Below, piece by piece: positions 7,459 to 15,548 of a stretch of 15,571 nt of DNA (its first letter is position 1; the number at the start of each line of letters is the position of its first letter). A program made the translations under genes and the position numbers. Source of the DNA: Byssochlamys sp. IMV 00236 (taxonomy: Eukaryota; Ascomycota; Eurotiomycetes; Eurotiales; Thermoascaceae); NCBI GenBank assembly GCA_001931875.2, contig MSJH02000638.1, positions 1 through 15,571 of the forward strand, given 5' to 3'. The notes under the pieces were generated by a model. That model was not told the origin of the DNA, did not search any database, and saw only the letters and a program-made list of their open reading frames with translations.

Positions 7459-8753
7459 CTGTAGTTTTCCCTCTTTGAAAAAGTATTTTTTAATCTGTCA
7501 GCCTAAAAATACCTTAAAAATTACCGTAGTACAGGATTTTAGTCTTAATTGGTACGATTGAAGTTGGGATGAGTTGCTTTTTTCTGCGATTAAATGAGAT
7601 AGAAATTAACATAGACTACGTTAACTATGTACCTCCAAGCGACTATTATATTAGTGACGATGAGCCTGAAGAACAGATGGAAGATGTAGCCTATCAATAC
7701 AGTGACATCGAAAAGATAATCGACTTCGATTCAGTTACTGAAATCTCCAAGGTGGACACAAGCATGGGAGATCGACACCATTACGGAAAACCCAAAAACT
7801 ATGTCTATTGATGACGGTAAAAAGTGCAAGTACTCACCAGAGCAAATTCGTTTGTTTATACAAATAATGCAAGGTGAGGGTACTACTGTACCTAAAGCGG
7901 GAGTACGTTGTAGTATTCCTCGACAAAGTGTTTATAGGCTACTCAAGGAATTCAATGATAGCAACGGTAGTGTGTTGCCTGGTTTTGCTCCGAAAGCCAA
8001 AAACAGAGGTACAAAACAGAAGCTTTTCCCTTAACACACCATTTTTCTGATCTAATACCTTGACAACCACCGGTCCTCAACATTTGGATTAACCAAAGAA
8101 GCTCTTCTTAAACAATTTCCAGACTTAGAAAATATTTCTATCCCTTCTCTGTGGAAACATGTAACAATAGAGTGTGCTTTTTCCTTGAAAAGGGCATCTT
8201 TATACAATAAAGAAAGGGAACCACGGTGTATCATATTGTCAAATTTATGGAAAAAAGTAATGGACACACTTGATAGGCACGACAAAAAAGGATTTGTTTA
8301 TAGTAATGGATAACTGCAGAATTCACCATCCTGCATTTGTTGTTGATGCTATCAATAAGAGAGGGTATAAACCTTTGTTCATGCTCCCTTACTCTCCTTT
8401 TTTGAACTCGGTCGAAGAATGCTGGGCAAAAATAAAGAGCAATATCAAGCGAAACCCACTTGATAAAGCAGATACTTTGACATCTCGCCTTCCTGCGGCT
8501 TGCGAATCAGCAACTGTTCAGGACTGCCAAAGCTGGGCTAGGCATGCCGTGGCCATCTGGAATAGGTGCATTAACAAAGAACTAGGCTTAAGGTAAATGT
8601 TACTATTATATGTTATCTTTTCTTACGTGTTTCATCCAAAATAAAAATTCACTTCGTACCAAAAGTTCATTTCAAGTTTCCCAAACGATAAGTGTTGTTT
8701 TATTGATTACTGATTTTTATTTGTTTACCAAAATCATAAAGGGGAATTTACAG
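7459..8753 (+). mobile_element. Decayed Tc1/mariner-IS630-like DNA transposon
   Basis: This span encloses the transposase pseudogene. Possible terminal inverted repeats are 7459-7478 (CTGTAGTTTTCCCTCTTTGA) and the reverse complement of 8734-8753 (CTGTAAATTCCCCTTTATGA), which match at about 15 of 20 positions. No TA duplication is visible at the edges, so the exact ends are uncertain. The coding content is the real evidence for the element. Confidence 0.5.
7569..8596 (+). pseudogene. Tc1/mariner-IS630-like transposase, broken
   Basis: The reading passes through several frames. An acidic N-terminus (7569 to about 7765) switches frame into ITENPKTMSIDDGKK and a helix-turn-helix-like region (SIPRQSVYRLLKEF, near 7905-7953). 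It then crosses in-frame stops near 8032 and 8055 and continues as LTKEALLKQFPDLENISIPS. After EREPR (8214-8228) it jumps directly to YHIVKFMEK. Related transposases have roughly 100 or more residues there, including the first catalytic aspartate. The second aspartate (FIVMDNCRIHH, near 8296-8330) and the final glutamate (PYSPFLNSVEECW, near 8388-8426) survive. Two more single-base frame shifts lie near 8250 and 8292. It ends KELGLR. It cannot encode an active enzyme. Confidence 0.88.
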
Positions 8754-8876
8754 TTTCTCGGAATCTTGAAGGATCTCCGTGTCAGTGCTGCAAAAAGGCC
8801 AACACTACATGCACCAGAAAATAAGCTAATGCTACGGGCGCTTCCTTGGGGAGCTACCTATGCTGTCACTATATAA
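8742..8876 (+). pseudogene. Fragment of a dispersed protein family (HAPEN copy 1)
   Basis: The frame reads FLGILKDLRVSAAKRP, then HAPENKLMLRAL, then TYAVTI and a stop at 8874-8876. The part from HAPEN on matches a fragment on the opposite strand at about 9060-9151 at both DNA (14 identical bases) and protein level. It is shorter by about three codons. It starts at the probable right edge of the transposon. The family is unrecognised. Confidence 0.45.
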
Positions 8877-9028
8877 TTTTACATTAACCTAAGGCTGTCC
8901 AGCTCACTCCTTGATATAAAATACGATGTCATCATAATTACACGTGTTCCTGCATCTTTGTTGATAGACTGACAACATTTCCTATTTTTCTCTTTCTTCC
9001 TGAAAAGAAACAAAACAACATAGCAACT

Positions 9029-9223
9029 TTATAAAGCCAAGTTTAGTGTAGCATCATGAACTGGAATGTTTTGTTGGAGGATATCATAGGCAATAGGTGG
9101 AATTAACGCCTGTAGTATTAGTCTAATTTTTGGTGCATTTTCTGGTGCATGTGGTGTTTCCCCTGCGAAAAAAAGATCATTTGGCAAAGAAACAGCTGCA
9201 GTGCGTTTACATTTATGGTTCAA
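9029..9223 (-). pseudogene. Fragment of the same dispersed family (HAPEN copy 2), reverse strand
   Basis: The reverse-strand frame reads LNHKCKRTAAVSLPNDL, then HAPENAPKIRLILQAL, then AYDILQQNIPVHDATLNLAL and a stop at 9029-9031. It is the mirror partner of the fragment ending at 8876. The stretch ending CTTTTTTTCGCAG before GGGGAAAC could be an intron acceptor, so part of the N-terminal side may be intronic. The frame stays open upstream into 9250. It overlaps, head to head, the start of the plus-strand open region at 9223. Confidence 0.4.
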
Positions 9224-10311
9224 TGGCTGATGCTGCGCATCAAACTCGCTCTGTTGAAATTTCGTCCTCTTTACACACGTATGATGAGCGTAATGATCGG
9301 TTCACAACTGCAACAACTACTACAATGAATATTGGTGAGCGTGGAACCATAAGCACCATGATGTCAGTTTCTGAAAACGAGGACAACGAAACCCTGACTA
9401 CCTTATCAAATGCAACTGATGAAGCAATTGTGAACGAGTTAACTGCGTCAATCGTACTGTCCTCAACTTCAACCTCTCCATCCATTTCATCTCAGTTATC
9501 CGTGCCAACTCAATTTACTGAAATTGATATTTTACCACCAACAACGGACGATTGCCTGATCTTTAACGACTTTGACATATCTGCTCGATTTCATAGTTTC
9601 AAACAAGATGTAAACAGCAGCATACAGCAAGGCATCGCTATCACCGTTGAAGAGCATGTGCAGCATTTACTTGCTCTCTCCTCTATATTGTTATTGAAGC
9701 CAGCGCGCACCCACAAAGAATTGCACAAGCACATTGATCTCAGCACATGTGACGCACTTATTTTACCAATTACAAGGAAAGCAAGAGTAGATTTCAACTT
9801 GTGTTTATCAGAAGCATCTTTGGTCAAAGTTGCAACACGCGCCAGATCGATATCAACCAGTCTGTGATTGAGGGCCTGGTACCGCACTTTCACTTCTCCG
9901 CAACCAATTCGGTCACCCAACATTGCTCCATAAATTATATTAATTGATGCATCAGGTCATACATTGGCTTGTTTTTCGTCATCACTGACAGATGTCCTAT
10001 TCAATTAAGTTATGAGTATCAAATTGTCCCCTCTCCGTTATATCCTTTTTCATCCCAGCCAAAAGTTTCAATTACCATCGAAATGCTATATTATTATCCA
10101 AGTCTTCAAAAAGAGGACTGAAAATCGCTTCCAAATGTCGGGTAATAAGTTCCGTTTCCTTGAGCCCATCTTCAATGATTCTGCGTGGCAGCCTCTCCAC
10201 CCTAATAATGATTTAGAACTAGACGTGATATTTTCAGAGCCTAAAAACTTATATGTTTCGGACGGACAACAAAGTTCTATTGACAGGTTTAAGGGCATTA
10301 TTGTCTTGTAA
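9223..10311 (+). pseudogene. Unknown Ser/Thr-rich open region, frameshifted
   Basis: From an ATG at 9223 the frame is open to 9867. It is first rich in T and S with acidic residues (to about 9530). A better-ordered part follows: DDCLIFNDFDISARFHSFKQ, HVQHLLALSSILLLKPARTH and VDFNLCLSEASLVKVATRA. Near 9840 the likely protein continues in another frame as RQIDINQSVIEGLVPHFHFS, which points to a frameshift rather than a true end. After unclear sequence a second protein-like stretch runs from 10111 to 10311 (NKFRFLEPIFNDSAW, NDLELDVIFSEPKNLYVSD). I do not recognise the family. It looks like a degraded member of a fungal dispersed gene family; a gene with introns is the alternative. Confidence 0.45.
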
Positions 10312-10682
10312 TAGGGCTGAAATTTACCGTGATGCTGCTAGGCGGGTGCATGCTTCACCTCGGTCACCGTCCTAATATTATAGATCAAAAAAAAAAAAAA
10401 AAATAAGAATTATTCATTTTTCTATTCTGGCATCTCTCTCAAATTTACCACATCCAGTTGTATCATGATTTTTTCGAGTTGCAGTTTTATTTCAGATGAA
10501 AACGACTGATTAGTCATTTTATACAAAATCTTATGCCTTTCAGACGTGTAAAAGTGCCAATGGTCGAATGCCACGGGATGTTATGGTAAATTTGCTAATT
10601 TTTTTTATGAAAAATGCCGTTTTTAATAACCTATTTACTAGATGTACAAGTCGCCAATGTTTGCAGCTGTTGCATTTAGCTT
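10312..10682. other. Non-coding gap with a 17-base A run
   Basis: No coding sequence or structured RNA is evident. A run of 17 A begins at 10387, shortly after the open region ends. It could be the poly(A) tail of a retroposed copy, but I find no target-site duplication to support this. Confidence 0.4.
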
Positions 10683-10925
10683 TGTAATAGCATCAGACAA
10701 AGTATAAGTACGATGAGACTGTGTGTATCTTTATTCGGAATAAAGTGAAGAGAAAAGAGATGATAGCACAATCTATAATTTTATATTAAGAAGCTGGGGG
10801 TATTTAAACCGAGTTGACAACATTTGATTAAGGTGTAGCAGATCCTATAGTAGCATTAGATTCAACTCTATGCATTGTATTTAAGCACTGAACAGTAGCG
10901 TGGATACTACAGTAGCCCTTCCCTC
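10683..10925 (-). mobile_element. Probable LTR with polypurine tract, retrotransposon remnant
   Basis: Read on the reverse strand, a purine tract GAGGGAAGGG (10925-10916) is followed after four bases by TGTAGTAT at 10911. The 229-base unit ends ATTACA at 10683. Its ends, TGTAGTA and TATTACA, form short inverted termini of the TG...CA type. Inside are GGTTTAAATACCC (TATA-like) and GAATAAAG (poly(A)-like), in the order expected of an LTR. There is no second LTR, and the flanking five bases (AGCTT, GTAGC) are not a duplication. This suggests a truncated 3' end with a decayed internal region at 10926-11150. Confidence 0.4.
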
Positions 10926-11253
10926 GACTCTGGGACAGAGATTTGGCTGCCATGCTGGATTTTCGTCATGTGATGGATCAGCACCGCCACGCACTCGGCT
11001 GGCCATCAAGGTTTGCTACATCAACTCTCAAGAGAACGGTCTCTGAAGATTATGCACCATCCGCATAAAAAAAAACCTCCACTCTATGCTTCCCAATGAT
11101 GACAGCTTTGTCTAGGGAGGGTCTACTGGTAGAGTAAACCCTGATGCAGGTAAATTATCGATTTTCTTTGATTCGTCCAAAAAAAAACTAACATCATCTT
11201 AAATCTCAGTGTCTCAATTTTATTTTCATTTCGTCTAATTTTAGAATAAAATC
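10926..11253. other. Non-coding gap, possible decayed retroelement interior
   Basis: This stretch, GC-richer up to about 11060, would be the interior of the element ending in the LTR to its left, but every frame is broken by stops and I recognise no protease, polymerase or integrase motif. From about 11150 it becomes AT-rich 3' flank, originally the downstream sequence of the secreted-protein gene. Confidence 0.35.
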
Positions 11254-11269
11254 CTGTACACTTATTTAT
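11254..11269. repeat. Left target-site duplication of the SINE
   Basis: CTGTACACTTATTTAT is repeated exactly at 11680-11695. The two copies frame the tRNA-like element. Confidence 0.85.
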
Positions 11270-11679
11270 GGTGGTCTATGCCCCTAACTCAGTGGTCAAA
11301 AATCTATGATTTGAAGCCAAAGTCCTGCATTCGAATCCCGCGGAACCGCTCCCAACAGCTTACTCTTGAGGGTTTTAATGCTGCTTTCTATGGTTCTCAG
11401 TTGTTGGTCGTTGGAAATAAACAAATTATGAATAATTGCGGTACCTGCCCAGGTTGAAATAAGTATGAACCCTAACACTATCAAGTCTTAGCCTACCAAT
11501 TATGATGATTAGTTTTATTCCCCTCTACCCACCCACATTAGATTGTATGATTTCTCCCTCCACCACCAGTACCTTCTCACCCCCACTACATTATACACCC
11601 CACTTTGTTGAGCTTGCCCGAGCAATTTCAGTATAAAAATACTATGTGCCCACTTAGGTTTAATAAAAAGATTGTTTAA
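11270..11679 (+). mobile_element. tRNA-derived SINE, about 410 bases
   Basis: The element begins GGTGGTCTATGCCCC. It has a box A-like TAACTCAGTGG at 11285-11295 and a box B-like CATTCGAATCC at 11328-11338. The spacing is that of a tRNA gene, and the start lies 15 bases before box A, as expected for a Pol III transcript. The rest is a unique body with C-rich stretches (11519-11600). The tail ends TTTAATAAAAAGATTGTTTAA, not in a pure A run, so a partner LINE probably recognised this tail. A perfect 16-base direct repeat flanks it exactly. The identical repeats imply a recent insertion. SINEs have no coding capacity and depend on LINE enzymes in trans. Confidence 0.8.
11285..11338 (+). promoter_or_regulatory. 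Internal Pol III promoter (boxes A and B) of the SINE
   Basis: TAACTCAGTGG resembles the box A consensus TRGYNNANNNG and CATTCGAATCC resembles box B GGTTCGANTCC, with one key change (G to A) just before TTCGA. The folded form is not a tRNA: the acceptor and T stems do not pair well. A tRNA-like hairpin TCAAAAATC/GATTTGA lies between the boxes. Confidence 0.65.
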
Positions 11680-11695
11680 CTGTACACTTATTTAT
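11680..11695. repeat. Right target-site duplication of the SINE
   Basis: Exact copy of the 16 bases at 11254-11269. It begins 6 bases downstream of the stop codon of the secreted-protein gene. Confidence 0.85.
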
Positions 11696-11696
11696 T
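11691..11696 (-). terminator. AATAAA of the secreted-protein gene, overlapping the duplication
   Basis: Read with the gene, AATAAA follows the stop codon by 5 bases and lies mostly inside the right target-site copy. The cleavage site would then fall inside the antisense SINE. Confidence 0.45.
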
Positions 11697-11701
11697 GAGC
11701 C

Positions 11702-12019
11702 TCAGATAGAATCGCTCTGATAAGCTTGGTTATTTTCGGTCACCACTTGTTCCAACTCGGGAAAATTCGCTACATCCGCATCGGTAAACTATATTGTTCA
11801 TATTTAGCCTTCTTGTTATTTGTTTTTTTTTCATCACCTTACCTCCATCGTTGTACCATCGTCTGAGCCTACGGTATAAACTGTCGTCTTGGTGTGTTTG
11901 AAATTATGACTGTGGCCTTTTCCTGACACCTCATTCGTCGTGACTCCGTCAATGGGTCTTGCTTGGGTTAAAGTGATGAATACAAGACAAATAACGAAGG
12001 CTGTGGCGAAATGTTTCAT
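11702..12019 (-). CDS. Small secreted protein, 87 residues
   Basis: Exons 12019-11843 and 11788-11702 join in phase 0 through a 54-base intron with GTAAGG donor and TATAG acceptor. The N-terminus MKHFATAFVICLVFITLTQA is a typical signal peptide, with cleavage probable after QA or ARP. The mature part of about 66 residues is polar, has a His/Lys patch (GHSHNFKHTK), no cysteines and an acidic C-terminal half (TDADVANFPELEQ, ending SDSI). I do not recognise a family; a candidate apoplastic or cell-wall effector is possible but unproven. I choose the ATG at 12019 because the upstream in-frame ATG at 12100 would put hydrophobic leader sequence ahead of the signal. It lies just downstream of NCA2 on the same strand. 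Confidence 0.7.
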
Positions 12020-12116
12020 TTGATATAAAATAAAATGCAGGGAACAGAAAAAAAAGGACACACACAGTTTTATAAAAAAAGATATAAAATAAGGAGTCAA
12101 GTATAGGAGAGACGAC
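12020..12116 (-). promoter_or_regulatory. 97-base promoter region with TATA box
   Basis: This is all that separates the NCA2 stop from the start codon of the secreted protein. On the gene strand it holds TATAAAA at 12074-12068, about 50 bases before the start, and a T-rich leader. The NCA2 3' end must also be formed here. Confidence 0.5.
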
Positions 12117-14337
12117 TTAGATAAACTTCCAGAATCGACTCATACGAGCAATAGTTTGTATCTTTTGAGCATTACTCAAATTTGGGTTTTCCAAGTCTCG
12201 AATATCCTCTAAAAATCTCGCCCGTGTGTTATTTCGACTAGGTAGCGTTGAGGCATAGGCTCGTAATAAATGAACTTCACATAACAACAGTCCTTGGGTT
12301 TCACAGTCTGCTTGTAGCATATTTTCATCATTTGTCTTCATTTCCTGTCGCCATGCTTGAGATGCACTCATATGCCACTCACTTAGCTGCTGTGGTGGTG
12401 TTCTGATAATCAATTGTCTTTCGATACGTCTTTTTTTTTTTTTAAAAAAAAAAAAAAAACGTGGTCAGACACATAGATTTAAGGAGAGAATAATATATAC
12501 CTGAGTGTTTCACGGATAGGTAATCCAGCTTTAGCAATACGCTGCTTCGTTCTTCCCTCTATTAAGCCTTTTAACCATGAGGCCGATGCCCATGTGAGCA
12601 ACATGGAAGGCGCAACAGCTATATTTTCATTATTTAAATACAATCAATTGAAATTATATGTCACACGAACCTAAGAAGGCAAAATTAAGCTCGTTGGATC
12701 GAAGCAACTTGTCTAGAGCAGACATTGCTAAATCAACATCCACCTTTGTTTTCTGTACTTGAATAAGAATGGTCTGAAGTAAGTCGCCTATATAAGCTAG
12801 AATCAACATCTTTCTTTTAAGTCTTTCTTTTATATACCAAGAACAGCGTTTTTCAAAGGACTCTATTAAAATAAAAAGATGAGCTTCTAAACATAACAAA
12901 TACAATTCCCTGCTTACTTTTATCTCTTTTTCATACTCCCTCAACACAACTGAAATATCTCCTTCCCGAATGTCTTCTGCCAGCTTAGCAAGATCGCCTT
13001 CTGTCCAATGTAGATTATCTTTTGCAAACCCAATGACCATTCGTTCCAATGACTTTATAAAATTTAGCACTTTCCTTAGATACACACACACAAGCGTGTG
13101 AGCACAATTATAAATACACATACCTCTAAATCACTTTGCAATCCCTGCTTGCTCAAAAGTCTCAGCTGCTGGTCCTTCAACCTGATCGTTTCCCAAACTT
13201 TCCTCACAGGTTCCCAAACCCAATTAATTAAGAAATCATGCACTGTGTTTCCAAGTTCCCCCACGCACCGGACAATATCCTCCTTTCGGTTTAGAGCATA
13301 TCGAAGGGCGATCTGGCCAAGAAAATAAGAAAGGACAGCCGGAATCCAATATCGCGTCAGCCTAGAGGGTTTACCATATGACTCTTGTACGGCCGCAACG
13401 TGCCTCTTGCGGGCGTTGGGCCATTGATGGATGATACGCGTGAGAGCATCAACGACGCTATCGATAACTGCCTCCTTTGAGGTGTCAGCAAGAGAGGTTA
13501 GCATCGACGCCTGATTAATTGTCGTATCTGGATTCAAGAGAAATGATAGCATTTGTACACTCTGGTTCACTTGAGATCCGACCGACTGTCCAAACGTTTT
13601 TCCTTCTGCCGAGTTATTGAACTGAGGAGACGCGGTCAGCAGCATGCCTAAATTGGCTGCTTGTTCAGAACGGAATTTTTCCAAGGCTTTTCTCTTGAGT
13701 CGAATCTCTTCATGAATCATTTGCAATAGAAAGGGACGACGTTGAAGCGAGCCAAAGAATTTACGAGCATCAAGTGATTTTCTGCTGTGAATTGGAAATA
13801 GTTGTGTCAGCAAGTAATCAGAAGAGGTGAATAGTGATTGCATATCGACTGAATTGGAGATATGGCGGGTTGCGTCCCTAGCAAGTGAGTAAAGACGAAA
13901 AGGCATGGCTTATTAAGAATGAATTAGTATCTTTTTTTGTATAAGCTTAATGAAGGTTTACTTTGTAAGGCATAATATGTTTCTTGCCATGTGCTACCCT
14001 CGATTCCATTCCAATAATCGATCGATTCAGACACAGGAAGTGTCAAGTTCAACACATCTGAGAAAACGTATCCATAAACAGCCAACGTACACTTGGCAAT
14101 AAATAGCCACTCTAAATCTGTGTCAGTGCTTTCTTTTTCTCGAAGTTGTGTCAATGTCGCCAAGTTGTCTCGAATATGTTCTAGAGATGGTAATGACGAA
14201 AGGTCAAGCGCTTGTGTTGACTTTAACAAGTTATCGCTTATCTGCTGAACCGAGCTGTACTCTTGTACATGCTTTGTGAATGTTGTATCAAGAGACGCGT
14301 CAAGCTGCTTTATATGCTCACTAATAAAAGTATCCAT
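12117..14337 (-). CDS. NCA2: NCA2 homologue, mitochondrial membrane protein for ATP synthase expression
   Basis: Seven exons on the reverse strand, 14337-13962, 13908-13124, 13052-12918, 12862-12838, 12787-12671, 12618-12501 and 12429-12117, give 622 residues; yeast Nca2 has about 616. Nca2 is a mitochondrial membrane protein needed, with Nca3, for correct expression of ATP synthase subunits 6 and 8. Family-like features include YYALQTMPFRLY across the first splice, WEPVRKVWETI, LRLLSKQGLQSDLESLERMV, ILIQVQKTKVDVDLAM, ELNFAFLAVAPSMLLTW, and GLPIRETLRRIERQL across the last splice. Hydrophobic segments lie near residues 311-331 and 475-497. A 25-base microexon encodes SPLKNAVL and part of a glycine. 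The last intron ends in a T run followed by an A run before its acceptor. All phases close. Both ends are inside the window. Confidence 0.93.
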
Positions 14338-15486
14338 CTTTTTTTTTTATTAAAGAAGAGAAATTCGCTTTTGCCCTCCTTCTCAAATTAAAAAGAACAG
14401 TCCAAAAAATCAAGACACATAGTACGTTTAAACAAATATTTCATGATACACATTTTGCATGTCAAACTATGTTTGTTTTCTCTTGAACAAGTGGTGTTTC
14501 GCTTACATTATGAAATCAGTCACTATTTTGACCAAGTAGTTTTAACACCCACTCATTTACATATTTAACAAAAAAAAGCCATCATCAGTCTCACTCTCCC
14601 CCGAATAAGCTTTTGTTGGCCAGACACGAAGCCATGAAGCACGAAATGCACATTTTAAAAATTAAAGGCCACTCCCAAATCTAAAAGAGTAACGTTAGTG
14701 ATATAGACGAATGATAATAAAAAAATAATTACAGGTACACACCAACAAAGCTTCTTTTGTTATGAAGAAAAAACAAAGAAACAGGATTGCTTATGACCAA
14801 CAAGAGTTGACCATGACGCATTCTATGAGCGCGTTTTGTGGTCAATATTATGTTTCTTTTAACATGCTGTTACTGCCTATGAGTGCTGTATGTACTAATG
14901 CGTTGAATGCGTCAATCAAGTTTGTAAATATTAAGACACATTGTACTTTATCCGACTCGTTCTAACTCTTTCTCTTTGCCTCAAATGTTATTAATAAAAA
15001 CTCTATGAAAAGTCAATTGAAAAGAATGTCTCACATTTAATGTAAATACTAGCCTTAATAAAGCCAATTAACAAATATATTTTTTAGTTTGGTTATTTCT
15101 CTTTTAATTGATAGTTTTTATTCAACATTTGGGAATCATATGAAGATCCTGGGAACTTTATTGTTTAATAACTGTCATGTTCTGGCATACTTAAAGTACT
15201 GCGTACTTGTATTAATTTAGTTTGTAACTGTCTGATTGTAAAGATCAAGCCTTACATTGCTTTAATGAGCTACTCATCTTGCCTTCCCATTAATAAAAGA
15301 TGTTCAACAATCTCATCAACCTATAGTCTTTTTTCTGTCCTTTGCTCTTACTCAGACATAAGTGCTTTAAAACAGTTAAAGATTACACAGAGAACATAAA
15401 CACAACATTTTCATGTCATGATCAGCTTCTGCCTTTTTTTCATTTTTTTCATTTCATATTTCTGTACTAAAAAAAGAAGAAAAAAA
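14338..15486. other. Long non-coding region at the right end
   Basis: About 1.15 kb upstream of NCA2 holds that gene's promoter. I find no convincing gene; the 67-residue open frame at 14762-14965 has no recognisable features or homology. Three TTAATAAA words lie at 14991, 15055 and 15290, and a small inverted repeat AAGTAC/GTACTT lies near 15194-15208. The 3' end of a rightward gene outside the window is not visible. Confidence 0.5.
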
Positions 15487-15548
15487 CTTCCCCGAAAGGA
15501 AGATGGCCCTAGAGCGAAGGTAGGGTATGGCCTTTCCCGAAAGAAAGG
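15487..15548. other. Cluster of three GC-rich hairpins
   Basis: Hairpin 1 is CTTCC/GGAAG around CCGAAA (15487-15502). Hairpin 2 pairs GGCC at 15505-15508 with GGCC at 15529-15532. Hairpin 3 is CCTTTC/GAAAGG around the same CCGAAA loop (15531-15548). Hairpins 2 and 3 share two bases, so they compete. It differs sharply in composition from its AT-rich surroundings. It could be part of a repeat, a structured RNA, or lysine/arginine-rich coding sequence cut by the window end. Confidence 0.45.

Noticed and set aside
9240..9923. Reverse-strand genes opposite the Ser/Thr-rich region
   Set aside because: Two short frames have biased composition (valine and serine runs, cysteine clusters) that mirrors the better plus-strand frame.
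11270..11345. A functional tRNA gene
   Set aside because: Boxes A and B are present, but the acceptor and T stems do not pair and no anticodon arm of proper form exists. The flanking duplication fits a SINE instead.
14762..14965. 67-residue open frame at the right end
   Set aside because: No recognisable motif, no splice partner and typical length for chance in AT-rich sequence.
15487..15548. Hammerhead ribozyme
   Set aside because: GAAA occurs twice, but the CUGAUGA core and the three-way junction arrangement are absent on both strands.
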